Shown here: piece by piece, positions 44,516 through 53,965 of the stretch
Layout: every line of letters starts with the position of its first letter
Numbering within the stretch: position 1 is the first letter of the stretch
Assembly (NCBI RefSeq): GCF_951805225.1
Contig: NZ_OX638201.1
Span: 2,976,001 to 3,040,000, forward strand
Direction of reading: 5' to 3'
DNA from: an uncultured Flavobacterium sp.
GTDB taxonomy: Bacteria > Bacteroidota > Bacteroidia > Flavobacteriales > Flavobacteriaceae
DNA: 64,000 nt
Program-made: the position numbers and the translations under genes
The notes under the pieces: generated by a model
Told to the model about the DNA's origin: nothing
What the model saw: only the letters and a program-made list of their open reading frames with translations
Database searches by the model: none

Positions 44516-44935
44516 ATGAAAGCATTTAAATTAGAAAACGAACCGAAAATACCAACCGGATTTAAAACTCCGGATCATTACTTTGATGATCTCTCGGCAA
44601 AAGTTTTACAACAGATTAACGACGATAAAAAAGAAGTAAAAGTAATTCCGTTTTACAAACGCAAAAGAGTACTTTCAATTCTTGCTGCCGCCGTTATTGT
44701 TATTGCCTTAATGATTCCGATAGTAAACAATTACAACGCAACTTCTAAAGAGCTTGACGAAGATACTTTAGAAACCTATTTAGCTTATCAATCTAATTTG
44801 AATCAATATGATTTGATTCAGAATTTAGACAGTAAAGACATTCAAAAGCTAAATAAAAATGTTGCCATAGAAGATGAAACTCTTGAAGATATTTTATCAT
44901 CAAGTCCAAATATAGAACATTTAATTTCCGAATAA
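44516..44935 (+). CDS. probable anti-sigma factor
   Basis: 139 aa. The N-terminal cytoplasmic part has FKTPDHYFDDLSAKVLQQI, common in Bacteroidota anti-sigma-like proteins. One TM segment follows (about 56-74, LSILAAAVIVIALMI), then a short periplasmic part. It lies 33 bases after the sigma gene. No zinc motif is present, so it is assigned by position and layout. Confidence 0.7.
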   Translation: MKAFKLENEPKIPTGFKTPDHYFDDLSAKVLQQINDDKKEVKVIPFYKRKRVLSILAAAVIVIALMIPIVNNYNATSKELDEDTLETYLAYQSNLNQYDLIQNLDSKDIQKLNKNVAIEDETLEDILSSSPNIEHLISE

Positions 44936-44950
44936 AACAAAACTTAAAAG

Positions 44951-45409
44951 ATGAAAATCAAAAAAATACTTCCGATAATTCTGTTTTTAGTAAGCTTTTC
45001 TTTTTATGCTCAAAACGGAAAAATAGATGAGAAACGTGAAAAAATTAAGGCTTATAAAGTCTCTTTTTTAACAACTGAATTAGAATTATCTTCTACTGAA
45101 GCTGAGAAGTTCTGGCCGATTTATAATGCTTATGACGATAAACAATTCGAATTGAGACATCAGAAAATGAAAACGTATTTACAACGATTAGATGATGACA
45201 ATATCAATTCGATTACCGAGAAAGAAGCTGCATCATTACTTTCTCAAATGGAAGCCACTGATAAAGAATTATATCTTTTAAGAGTCAAATATAACTCAGA
45301 TGTAAAAAAGATACTTTCGGCAAAAAAGATATTGAAGCTAAAAAAATCTGAAGACGATTTTAATCGAAAATTGTTAAAACAATATCGAGATAAAGCAGGA
45401 AAAGATTAA
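44951..45409 (+). CDS. secreted sensor-like protein of the ECF sigma operon
   Basis: 152 aa with a signal peptide ending near SFYAQ. The mature protein is helical, with TTELELSSTEAEKFWPIYNAY. This pattern is typical of the Spy-like proteins found after ECF sigma/anti-sigma pairs in Bacteroidota. It may sense envelope stress. It is 15 bases after the anti-sigma gene. Confidence 0.75.
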   Translation: MKIKKILPIILFLVSFSFYAQNGKIDEKREKIKAYKVSFLTTELELSSTEAEKFWPIYNAYDDKQFELRHQKMKTYLQRLDDDNINSITEKEAASLLSQMEATDKELYLLRVKYNSDVKKILSAKKILKLKKSEDDFNRKLLKQYRDKAGKD

Positions 45410-45436
45410 ATACCTGCTTAAAAGAAACAACAGCGA

Positions 45437-45482
45437 CAAGAACCCTATATAATAATACTTACTTTATTATTTAGGGTTCTTG
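45437..45482. terminator. bidirectional terminator
   Basis: CAAGAACCCTA and TAGGGTTCTTG, extended by AT pairs, form a long stem between convergent genes. Confidence 0.8.
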
Positions 45483-45493
45483 TTATTTTAAAA

Positions 45494-46555
45494 CTATTTG
45501 AAACGAAGTCTTACTACTTTATTATGACCTGCAGCAATCGCAAGGTTTCTATTTACAAAACGAAGTGTGAAGAGTTTTGAATCTGTAGACAATTGCGTCC
45601 AGTTTTGTCCACCATTTTGAGAATATTGTATTCCTTCAGATCCTACGCAAACAATTTCTTTACCATTTCCGCCCGGAACATATTGAACACATGACGCGTA
45701 ACCAAATCCCATTTCCTGACCAATTAATTGCCAGGTCTTTCCGCCATCTTTAGTAAAAGCTTTATTATCTGATTTTTTGTTTGGAGATTCATAATCACCA
45801 CCGGCAATAAATCCATTTTTTGAATCGTAAAAATCTGCTGTAAAAATACCAGTCATTGTTTTACCGTGAACAATTGGTGTTTCAACTACTTTCCATGTTT
45901 TTGCTTTATCCGGCGAATAAAAAACACGCGCTTTTTTTCCACCCGAAACTAACCATGTATCATCTCCTTGTATAACAATGTTTGTATTACTGGCCGCAAA
46001 AGCTGCTTCGCCTGTTGCATTTGTCGGTAATTTATCAGACAAAATTTTAGTCCATGTTTCGCCTCCATCGCGAGTTACAATAATCGAAAAAGTGTCTTCG
46101 GTTGGATCTCCAATTGCGATTCCTTCTTTATCATTCCAAAATTGCATACTATCGTAAAATATTTTTGGATTCACTTCTTTATAAACGAGTTTTACTTTAT
46201 TTGTTTTTTTAGAAACAGAATAAAGTAACGCCGGATTACCAACGCTTAATAAGAAAATATCTTTTGAAGTTTGAGCTATACTTCTGAACTCTAATTTTAA
46301 AGTATCGCGATAAATATGCTCTTCGAATTTCTCTTTTTTATCTAAATCATAGTATCCAAAACGGGAATTATCAGCTCCATACCAAATTTTATTTTTATCT
46401 ATTGATATTGCTCTAATACTGATTTTATCCTGAAATAAAGTATCAATTTGTATTGAGGTGAAACCACTATAAAATACTCTTTTATCACTATCGCTCAACG
46501 TTTTAAAAGACATAAATAAAATAAAAGCGCCACAAAACAATAATACTTTTTTCAT
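45494..46555 (-). CDS. BNR/photosystem-II-stability-like beta-propeller protein
   Basis: 353 aa with a signal peptide. Repeated sialidase-type Asp boxes are visible: VTRDGGETWTKI, SPDKAKTWKV, TKDGGKTWQLI and SQNGGQNWTQL. These mark a beta-propeller like Ycf48-related proteins. Annotations for relatives include oxidoreductase, but no cofactor site is visible. It probably acts as a periplasmic binding or assembly protein. Confidence 0.78.
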   Translation of the reverse strand: MKKVLLFCGAFILFMSFKTLSDSDKRVFYSGFTSIQIDTLFQDKISIRAISIDKNKIWYGADNSRFGYYDLDKKEKFEEHIYRDTLKLEFRSIAQTSKDIFLLSVGNPALLYSVSKKTNKVKLVYKEVNPKIFYDSMQFWNDKEGIAIGDPTEDTFSIIVTRDGGETWTKILSDKLPTNATGEAAFAASNTNIVIQGDDTWLVSGGKKARVFYSPDKAKTWKVVETPIVHGKTMTGIFTADFYDSKNGFIAGGDYESPNKKSDNKAFTKDGGKTWQLIGQEMGFGYASCVQYVPGGNGKEIVCVGSEGIQYSQNGGQNWTQLSTDSKLFTLRFVNRNLAIAAGHNKVVRLRFK

Positions 46556-46677
46556 ATAGGTTAAGATTTATTTATTGCTAAAATACAATTATTTATCACA
46601 TATAATTTAAGTTTTGTTTTTTTTTCTGGCACAGTAATTGGATATCTACAAAATATCAATCTTAATATGATTTTGCC

Positions 46678-47994
46678 ATGAAAACGAAATTACTTTTAAT
46701 AGCTATTATAGCAATAGGTTTCAGTTCTTGTAAAGCACAAAGCCAAACTACTGTTTATGCAAAAAATTCAGACATCAGTGACAACTTAGATTTAAGAGCG
46801 GTTGCTTCTATGTTTGGAGAATCAGCGAATCTTCAGGATTTTGAAAGACGTTTGAACGATCCAAAATATCAAATTTCAAATCTTGACTTAAATGACGACA
46901 ATGAAGTTGATTATTTAAGAGTTATTGAATCAGTAGAAAACAGAACGCACGTTGTAATTATTCAAGCAGTTCTTGATCGCGATGTTTATCAAGACGTTGC
47001 TACAATTGATGTAGAAAGAGATAATTATAACAAAGTTAGCGTTCAGGTTGTTGGTAATACTTACTTGTACGGAGACAACTATATTTATGAGCCGGTTTAC
47101 AGCGTTGCTCCGGTAATTTATAGCTCATTTTGGGTTACAAATTACAGACCATATTATTCCACTTGGGGATGGAATGTGTATCCAACTTATTATGCAGCAT
47201 GGAGACCTTACCCAATTTACAGATATAGAAACAACATCAATGTGTGTATCAACGTAAACAATCATTACAATTATGTAAGCACAAGAAGAAGTTATGTTGC
47301 GCCGGTTTTATACCAATCAAGACGTAGTTATGGTTACGAAACAAGACGTCCTGACTACGGTTTTTCTCAAAGACACGCGAATGTTTCTAACAGATATGAT
47401 CTTGACCAAAGACGTGTTGCAAGCAGAGATTATAACAGAACTCAAAATACATACAACACAGACAGATCTAATTCTGGAAGAGTTTCTACTCCAAACAGAA
47501 ATTATACTGACTACAGAACAAACTCAGACAGAAGTTACAACACAAACCGTGTAAGTACAACAAACAGAGACAACTCTGCAACTGTAAACAATCCTGTAAG
47601 AGTAGACAGAACAAACTCTGACAGAAGCTACAACACAAATCGTGTAAATACTGCAAACAGAGATAATTCTGCAACTGTAAACAATCCAGTAAGAGTTGAT
47701 AATACAAATAACAGAAGAGATTACGGTCAAAATAACGGAGGTTATAACAGAGGAGATTCTCAAAATAATGCAAATACTAGCAGAGTTTCGACTCCACAAA
47801 GAACAGAATCTCCAAGAAGTTATTCTGATAACAGAGCAAGTGAACCGAGACAACAAGCGCCTCAACAGAGACAACAAGCGCCTCAAAACACACAACGTTC
47901 TGAAGCTCCGAGAGCAAGCCAGGAATCAAGAGGCAGTCAACCTCAACGTGAAAGCGGATCAAGCAACAGAAGCTATGGCGGAAGAAGAGGTTAA
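46678..47994 (+). CDS. lipoprotein with Arg/Asn/Ser-rich tandem-repeat tail
   Basis: 438 aa. A lipobox lies at FSSCKA (Cys19). The N-terminal domain (about 25-115) is compact, with DLNDDNEVDYLRVIES and HVVIIQAVL, and is followed by Tyr/Trp-rich sequence. Residues about 215-438 are low-complexity, rich in Arg, Asn, Ser and Gln, and include a 31-residue tandem repeat. The basic tail may bind surface polymers or nucleic acid. No function is recognised. Confidence 0.65.
   Translation: MKTKLLLIAIIAIGFSSCKAQSQTTVYAKNSDISDNLDLRAVASMFGESANLQDFERRLNDPKYQISNLDLNDDNEVDYLRVIESVENRTHVVIIQAVLDRDVYQDVATIDVERDNYNKVSVQVVGNTYLYGDNYIYEPVYSVAPVIYSSFWVTNYRPYYSTWGWNVYPTYYAAWRPYPIYRYRNNINVCINVNNHYNYVSTRRSYVAPVLYQSRRSYGYETRRPDYGFSQRHANVSNRYDLDQRRVASRDYNRTQNTYNTDRSNSGRVSTPNRNYTDYRTNSDRSYNTNRVSTTNRDNSATVNNPVRVDRTNSDRSYNTNRVNTANRDNSATVNNPVRVDNTNNRRDYGQNNGGYNRGDSQNNANTSRVSTPQRTESPRSYSDNRASEPRQQAPQQRQQAPQNTQRSEAPRASQESRGSQPQRESGSSNRSYGGRRG
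47521..47706 (+). repeat. tandem 93-bp repeat inside the lipoprotein gene
   Basis: Two nearly identical 93-bp units begin at 47521 and 47614, encoding 31-residue repeats with SDRSYNTNRV and RDNSATVNNPVRV. The period keeps the frame. Confidence 0.85.
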
Positions 47995-48023
47995 TATTAA
48001 AATCGCATTTTCAGATAAAAATC

Positions 48024-48055
48024 AAAAGCACAATTTAACGATTGTGCTTTTTTTT
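48024..48055 (+). terminator. terminator of the lipoprotein gene
   Basis: AAAAGCACAAT and ATTGTGCTTTT form an 11-bp stem followed by Ts. Confidence 0.88.
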
Positions 48056-48096
48056 ATCTTTTTAATTATAATTGATGCTAATTTGTTTTAAAACAG

Positions 48097-48104
48097 TAAA
48101 TTTG
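48097..48104 (+). promoter_or_regulatory. -7 box of kup
   Basis: TAAATTTG lies 24 bases before the ATG at 48129. It falls within the TTG-initiated extension of the frame and so rules that extension out. Confidence 0.6.
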
Positions 48105-48128
48105 CAACCGTCTTTTATAAAAACATAC

Positions 48129-50102
48129 ATGAGCGCATCGCATAAAAACTTACATAGTAAGTTGTCTATAGGGGGTTTATTGATAACATTGGGAATTATT
48201 TATGGAGATATTGGTACTTCTCCGTTATATGTAATGAAAGCCATACTTGGCGATTATGCAATTAATGCCGATATTGTTTTAGGTGGTATTTCTTGTGTTT
48301 TCTGGACATTGACTTTACAAACTACAATTAAGTACGTACTTATTACCTTAAGTGCCGACAATCATGGTGAAGGTGGAATTTTTGCTCTTTATGCTTTAGT
48401 TAAAAAAACAAAGATTCAGTGGCTCATTGTGCCCGCCATTATTGGAGGAAGCGCCTTACTTGCGGACGGAATTATAACGCCGCCAATCTCAATTTCATCT
48501 GCTGTAGAAGGTATTAGAGCTTTCTATCCAACGATGGAAACTGAGACAATTGTCTATATTGTTATCGGGATTTTATTTGTTTTATTCACCATTCAACAAT
48601 TTGGAACTAAACTAGTTGGTAAGTTTTTCGCACCAATGATGTTAATCTGGTTTGCCATGTTGGGAACATTGGGTGCTCTTCAAATTATGAGTCATCCTGA
48701 GGTTGTAAAAGCGATTAATCCTTACTACGCTTATCATTTATTATCGATACATCCTGATGGATTTTTCGTTCTTGGTTTTGTCTTTTTATGTACAACAGGA
48801 GCTGAAGCTTTGTACTCAGACATGGGACACTGCGGAAGAAAAAACATTAGAATTAGCTGGATTTTTGTAAAAACTACTTTAGTATTAAACTACTTTGGTC
48901 AGGCTGCTTATTTAATTCACCACGAAGGAAGCACATTGCAACAATTAGGTGGAGAAAATGGAAATCCATTTTACCTGATTATGCCACATTGGTTTTTACC
49001 ATTTGGAATCGTAGTTGCAACTCTTGCTGCCGTAATTGCTTCTCAAGCGCTTATCAGTGGATCATTTACTTTGATCAACGAAGCAATGCGTTTGAATTTC
49101 TGGCCGAAAGTAAAAATCAAATATCCTACTGAAGTAAAAGGACAATTATATATTCCGTCAATTAACTGGTTATTATTCTTTGGTTGTGTTGGAATTGTTT
49201 TACACTTTCAGAAATCAGGAAATATGGAGCACGCTTATGGTCTTGCAATCATTTTGTGTATGATCATGACTACGATTTTACTTAATTATTATTTAATAAT
49301 GAAAAGAGTAAAACTGTATTTAATGGTTCCGCTTATCACTATTTATTTATTGATTGAGTTCAGTTTCTTGTTTGCAAATATTACAAAGTTTGCCGAAGGT
49401 GGTTACGTAACATTAATCATTGCAATACTTTTGATTTCGATTATGACGATTTGGTATTTAGCTAAGAAAATCAACAAAAGCTATACTAAAATCATCAAAA
49501 TTGACGATTATAAAAAAGTATTAATGGAGTTAAGCGAAGACTTATCTATCCCGAAATATGCAACACATTTGGTTTATATGACCAATGCAAATCGTGTTGA
49601 TGAACTGGAGGAAAAAGTTATTTATTCGATTTTACAAAAGCGTCCAAAAAGAGCTGATATTTACTGGTTTGTACACGTAAACATTCTTACAGAACCTTAT
49701 AAAACACAATATAAAGTTACTGAAATTGCAAAAGACGATATCTACAGAATCGATTTTAACTTAGGATTCAGAGAACCTACAAAAATCAATTTGATGTTTA
49801 GAGAAGTAATTCGTGATATGGTAAAACGTGGCGAAGTAGATATTACGAGCCGTTACGAATCTTTGAACAAAAACAATATTATTGGCGATTTCAAATTTGT
49901 ATTGTCTGAGAAATTCTTATCAAATGATAACGATTTAAGATGGCACGAAAATATTATCATGAACTCTTATTTCTTTATCAAGAAACTGAGTTTATCTGAA
50001 GAAAGAGCTTTTGGTTTAGATAGTAGTTCGGTTAAAATAGAGAAATTCCCAATGGTGCTTCACGCTCCGGAAAACATCGGATTAACCAGAATTATAAAAT
50101 AA
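48129..50102 (+). CDS. kup: Kup potassium uptake protein
   Basis: 657 aa. About twelve TM segments occur in the first 430 residues. The family signatures GIIYGDIGTSPLYV (about 22-35), GEGGIFALYAL (about 81-91) and LADGIITPPISI are present. The C-terminal cytoplasmic domain (about 450-657) is normal. It imports K+ with H+. The start at 48129 is supported by the promoter box just upstream. Confidence 0.95.
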   Translation: MSASHKNLHSKLSIGGLLITLGIIYGDIGTSPLYVMKAILGDYAINADIVLGGISCVFWTLTLQTTIKYVLITLSADNHGEGGIFALYALVKKTKIQWLIVPAIIGGSALLADGIITPPISISSAVEGIRAFYPTMETETIVYIVIGILFVLFTIQQFGTKLVGKFFAPMMLIWFAMLGTLGALQIMSHPEVVKAINPYYAYHLLSIHPDGFFVLGFVFLCTTGAEALYSDMGHCGRKNIRISWIFVKTTLVLNYFGQAAYLIHHEGSTLQQLGGENGNPFYLIMPHWFLPFGIVVATLAAVIASQALISGSFTLINEAMRLNFWPKVKIKYPTEVKGQLYIPSINWLLFFGCVGIVLHFQKSGNMEHAYGLAIILCMIMTTILLNYYLIMKRVKLYLMVPLITIYLLIEFSFLFANITKFAEGGYVTLIIAILLISIMTIWYLAKKINKSYTKIIKIDDYKKVLMELSEDLSIPKYATHLVYMTNANRVDELEEKVIYSILQKRPKRADIYWFVHVNILTEPYKTQYKVTEIAKDDIYRIDFNLGFREPTKINLMFREVIRDMVKRGEVDITSRYESLNKNNIIGDFKFVLSEKFLSNDNDLRWHENIIMNSYFFIKKLSLSEERAFGLDSSSVKIEKFPMVLHAPENIGLTRIIK

Positions 50103-50121
50103 AGCATTTACAAATACATTC

Positions 50122-50160
50122 AAAAAACACTCTTTTAAACTTATTAGAGTGTTTTTTTTT
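50122..50160 (+). terminator. terminator of kup
   Basis: AAACACTCT and AGAGTGTTT form a stem followed by a long T run. Confidence 0.85.
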
Positions 50161-50247
50161 CTTTTTAAAGAAAGTTAAATCAACAATCAAAATTAAAAAT
50201 TTAACTTTCAATCAATTAATAGTACCTTTGCAACTCAAATAATTAAA

Positions 50248-51477
50248 ATGAGATTACACAGAAATTTAGTTTATACTACCATCGATTCTTTAAATGCAAT
50301 TTTCAATGAAGGAGAATATGCAGATAAAGTGGTAGCTAGAGCCTTAAAAAAAGACAAACGTTGGGGAAGTTCTGACAGGAAGTTTGTTGCTGAAACGATA
50401 TACGAAATTGTTCGTTGGAAACGATTATATGCAGAAATTGCCGAAGTAAAAGAACCTTTCGATAGAGATAATTTATGGAGAATGTTCGCAGTTTGGGCAG
50501 TTTTAAGAGGATATCCAATTCCCGATTGGAGACAATTAGAAGGAACTCCTGAAAGAAAAATTAAAGGACGTTTTGACGAACTTTCTAAAGTCAGAGCTCT
50601 TAAAGAATCTATTCCGGATTGGATGGATGAATTGGGTGTAAAAGAATTAGGAGAAAAAGTTTGGTCGACAGAAATTGCAGCTCAAAACCAACCTGCTAAA
50701 GTTATTTTAAGAACAAATACTCTTAAAGGAACTAAAGAAAGTTTGAGAAACACGTTGATGGATTTGAATATTGAAACAGAATATTTGAAAGATCAGCCTG
50801 AAGCTTTAGTTTTAAAAGAAAGAGCAAATGTATTTTTGACGGACGCTTTTAAACAAGGACTTTTTGAAGTTCAGGATGCAAACTCACAATTGGTTGCCGG
50901 TTTTCTTGATGTAAAACCAGGAATGCGTGTTGTTGATACTTGCGCCGGAGCCGGAGGAAAAACGTTGCACATTGCTTCTTTGATGGAAAACAAAGGACAA
51001 TTGATTGCAATGGATTTATACGAAAGCAAACTGAAACAATTGAAATTAAGAGCAAAAAGAAATGGCGCTTTTAATATTGAATATCGTATTATCGACACCA
51101 CAAAAGTGATCAAAAAATTACACGAGAAAGCGGATCGTGTTTTAATTGATGCGCCTTGTAGTGGTTTAGGAGTTCTTAAAAGAAATCCTGATGCAAAATG
51201 GAAATTACAACCTGAATTTATTGATAACATTCGTAAAGTACAAGCTGAAGTTTTAGAAAGCTATTCTAAAATTGTAAAACCAGGTGGAAAATTGGTTTAT
51301 GCAACTTGTTCGGTTTTACCATCTGAAAACCAAGAACAAGTAGAAAAGTTCTTAAAAACTGAAATCGGAAAACAATTTACATTCATTAAAGATCGTAAAA
51401 TTCTAGCTTCTGAATCTGGTTTCGACGGATTCTACATGGCATTATTGGAAAGAAAAAATGCTGTGATTGCTGAATAA
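50248..51477 (+). CDS. RsmB/NSUN-type RNA m5C methyltransferase
   Basis: 409 aa. The N-terminal NusB-like helical part covers about residues 1-140. The SAM-binding motif is DTCAGAGGKTLHIA (about 231-244). The catalytic cysteines lie in DAPCSGLG (about 298-305) and YATCSVLPSEN (about 350-360). It methylates cytosine in 16S rRNA if it is a true RsmB. It is the only gene between two terminators. Confidence 0.9.
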   Translation: MRLHRNLVYTTIDSLNAIFNEGEYADKVVARALKKDKRWGSSDRKFVAETIYEIVRWKRLYAEIAEVKEPFDRDNLWRMFAVWAVLRGYPIPDWRQLEGTPERKIKGRFDELSKVRALKESIPDWMDELGVKELGEKVWSTEIAAQNQPAKVILRTNTLKGTKESLRNTLMDLNIETEYLKDQPEALVLKERANVFLTDAFKQGLFEVQDANSQLVAGFLDVKPGMRVVDTCAGAGGKTLHIASLMENKGQLIAMDLYESKLKQLKLRAKRNGAFNIEYRIIDTTKVIKKLHEKADRVLIDAPCSGLGVLKRNPDAKWKLQPEFIDNIRKVQAEVLESYSKIVKPGGKLVYATCSVLPSENQEQVEKFLKTEIGKQFTFIKDRKILASESGFDGFYMALLERKNAVIAE

Positions 51478-51499
51478 TTCAGACACATCAAAATAAAAG

Positions 51500-51540
51500 A
51501 AAGCCTTTAGAAAATTAAATCTAAAGGCTTTTATTTTTTA
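51500..51540 (+). terminator. terminator of the RsmB-like gene
   Basis: AAAGCCTTTAGA and TCTAAAGGCTTT form a 12-bp stem followed by Ts. Confidence 0.88.
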
Positions 51541-51543
51541 TTC

Positions 51544-51837
51544 TTTACCATATAAGTTATATAAGTTCATTTAAAGTATTGTGTCCGAACATAACGTAGT
51601 GTGTAGTCCCTACGGGACATTTTTTTTGTTTGTCTTTATTTTTTTTTCTACCAACCTTTAACTCCTAGCGGAGTATTCCACATAGCACTCATGTTATACT
51701 TTCAAATATAAAACACTACAAGAAAATTATCTCGTAGAGATTAAATATTGGTAAAAACCCATAACAAAAGCGAACGATTGTTCCGTAGGAACTACACCAC
51801 TATCTTTTAAATGAACTTATATCACTTATATGGTAAA
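51544..51837. mobile_element. MITE-like element with long terminal inverted repeats
   Basis: A 294-bp non-coding unit. The left end (51544-51576, TTTACCATATAAG...) and right end (51805-51837) are complementary over about 33 bases with only two mismatches. A second inner pair (GTAGTCCCTACGGGACA and its near-complement TGTTCCGTAGGAACTAC) extends the symmetry. No transposase is encoded. It fills the 363-base gap before menE. Confidence 0.7.
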
Positions 51838-51840
51838 AAC

Positions 51841-52881
51841 CTACGCCAAGCTAGGCTTACGCAATAACTTCCCATTTTCGTTCTCTTTAAACTTTGGAAC
51901 AAAAACAATTTCTTTTGGTTTTTCAAATTTCCCAAGAACATCAAAAAAGTCAGATGCAAATTCTTGTTTTTCACCTTCGATAACCAGAATTAATTTTTCG
52001 CCTAAAACAGTATCCGGAATTCCGGTTACAAAAAATCTGGCATCAATTTTTCCAATCAGCTTTGCTTCGATTTGCTCCGGAATCAGCTTCACTCCTCCAC
52101 TATTAATTACATTATCGATTCTTCCCAAGAAGATAAATTGATTCTCATTTACTAATTCTACAAGATCATTCGTAACAATTGGCTCATCAGAAATCGAAGC
52201 AATAGTAATTACTAAACAATCGCGATCGTCTTTAGCAATTTTTACATTTGGCAAAATCGAAAATACACTATCGCCTACTTTTTTGGCAGCAATATGCGTA
52301 ATAGTTTCGGTCATTCCGTATGTCTCGTAGATTTCGGTTTTTAATGGTAAAAGTTTCTCTTCAAGAGAACTGTCCATTTTGGCTCCACCAATAATCAGTT
52401 TCTTTACATTTTTCAAACCTTCAATTGAATTTTGAACTTGCAAAGGCACCATTGCTACAAAATCATATTTTGTCGAATTATTCGCTAGTGGCTCTGTACT
52501 CGGCGAAACAACATCAAGCTCCAAACCTAAAATCAAGCTTCGAACCAGCATCATTTTTCCGGCAATAAACTGAACCGGCAAGCATAATAAAGCTTTATTT
52601 CCTGGTTCTAAACCAAAGAAATCTCCCGTAGCTAAAGCAGACTGAATCATCGCTTGTTTTTCTAAACGAACTAATTTAGCAAGTCCGGTTGTTCCCGAAG
52701 TAGTCATTTCGATATAATCTTTATCATCAAACCAATCCAGCAAAAATTCACCGATGGCTCTTTCATAAACATCACCTTCTTTGATGTAACTATATCCTAC
52801 CGTACATAAATCTTTTCCGTTTAAATGATAACCATTTAGCTTGAAATAATTATGTACATTTTTATGTGTTAAGTTTGGCAT
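51841..52881 (-). CDS. menE: o-succinylbenzoate-CoA ligase-like AMP-binding protein
   Basis: 346 aa, short for the family but usual in Flavobacteria. The AMP-binding motif is TTSGTTGLAKLV (about 58-69), with ETYGMTETITH (about 191-201) and FLGRIDNVINSGGVKLIPE (about 275-292). MenE activates o-succinylbenzoate in menaquinone synthesis, the respiratory quinone of this phylum. An ATG at 52911 would overlap the upstream gene. The one at 52881 follows that gene's stop by a few bases. Confidence 0.85.
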   Translation of the reverse strand: MPNLTHKNVHNYFKLNGYHLNGKDLCTVGYSYIKEGDVYERAIGEFLLDWFDDKDYIEMTTSGTTGLAKLVRLEKQAMIQSALATGDFFGLEPGNKALLCLPVQFIAGKMMLVRSLILGLELDVVSPSTEPLANNSTKYDFVAMVPLQVQNSIEGLKNVKKLIIGGAKMDSSLEEKLLPLKTEIYETYGMTETITHIAAKKVGDSVFSILPNVKIAKDDRDCLVITIASISDEPIVTNDLVELVNENQFIFLGRIDNVINSGGVKLIPEQIEAKLIGKIDARFFVTGIPDTVLGEKLILVIEGEKQEFASDFFDVLGKFEKPKEIVFVPKFKENENGKLLRKPSLA

Positions 52882-52888
52882 TATACTA

Positions 52889-53818
52889 TTAATTTGTTGA
52901 TTGTAAAACATTTATTTCACCCGTTAATCTTTCTTTCCAATTGGTCCAGTTGTATTTTTTACTAAAAATAAAAAGCAAAATAGGGTAAACTACTACAACT
53001 GGCAAAATCACATCAAAACCTGCTGAAGGCTCAGACATATCTTTAAAGATCGAATTTGTCTGAAAAACCGACCAATCTGATGTAACCAACAAAGCTCCAA
53101 TCAAATTGTTTGCCGCATGAAATCCTAAAGCTAATTCCATTCCTTCATCCATAAGCGTGATTATTCCTAAAAACAAACCCGTTCCAATATAATAGATCAT
53201 AATAATATTTCCCATTTTGGTCACTTCAGGATTAAACCAATGCATTGAACCAAATATAAATGACGTCATAATAAGTGGAAACCATCTATTTTGAGCCAAA
53301 TTGGCAAATCCCTGCATCAAATAACCTCTAAAAACATATTCTTCGGTACTTGTTTGAATAGGAATTAATATCGATCCAATCACAACCAAAATCAAGAACG
53401 GAACTAATTTAAAATTCCAAACAAAATTCTCCGGTGATTGAAAATAAAGAAATAAAAAACTCAAGATAGAAAAGAAAGACCATAAACCGAACGAAAACAA
53501 AATACGATTCCAATCTATTTTTTTTCTTGAAGTTGTGACAGACAAAAGCGTTTGATGGTGCAGATATTTTACCACAAACCAAACTCCGGCAAGGGCAAAT
53601 GCAAAAGATATCATCACCAAAAACAATGTTAGATTTGGCTCAAAAATTTTCAAAGCCGCATCACTATTCGTTGGAAAAGCGTCTTTGCCATTATATCCAA
53701 AATAAACCGCTATTGAAAAAGGAATCTGCCCGATGAATGAAGCCGTAATAATAAAAACTGATCCTATCAAATATTTCCAAAAAACATTTTCAGGCTTAAT
53801 TCCTTGTTCTAAAAACAT
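52889..53818 (-). CDS. CPBP-family intramembrane metalloprotease
   Basis: 309 aa with about seven TM segments. The catalytic motifs are TEEYVFRGYL (EExxxR, about 163-172), FIFGSMHW (FxxxH, about 196-203) and GFHAANNLIG (HxxxN, about 242-251). These proteases are linked to membrane peptide processing or bacteriocin immunity. It is directly upstream of menE, probably only as an operon neighbour. Confidence 0.9.
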   Translation of the reverse strand: MFLEQGIKPENVFWKYLIGSVFIITASFIGQIPFSIAVYFGYNGKDAFPTNSDAALKIFEPNLTLFLVMISFAFALAGVWFVVKYLHHQTLLSVTTSRKKIDWNRILFSFGLWSFFSILSFLFLYFQSPENFVWNFKLVPFLILVVIGSILIPIQTSTEEYVFRGYLMQGFANLAQNRWFPLIMTSFIFGSMHWFNPEVTKMGNIIMIYYIGTGLFLGIITLMDEGMELALGFHAANNLIGALLVTSDWSVFQTNSIFKDMSEPSAGFDVILPVVVVYPILLFIFSKKYNWTNWKERLTGEINVLQSTN

Positions 53819-53965
53819 AAATTCTAAATTTTAAAAATGAGAAATAATATCTTTAATAATCCAGCATTAAAAGATATTTAAATTAATAAGTAAATCTTAT
53901 TTTTGGTCTTGCTAAAGTACCAAAAATTTACTTTAACTTAATTAGAACACCTTAAATATAATAAA

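Noticed and set aside
47486..47895. Minus-strand ORFs of 95 and 123 aa
   Set aside because: They are shadows of the low-complexity repeat in the lipoprotein gene.
48072..48128. N-terminal extension of Kup
   Set aside because: It contains the TAAATTTG promoter box and begins with TTG.
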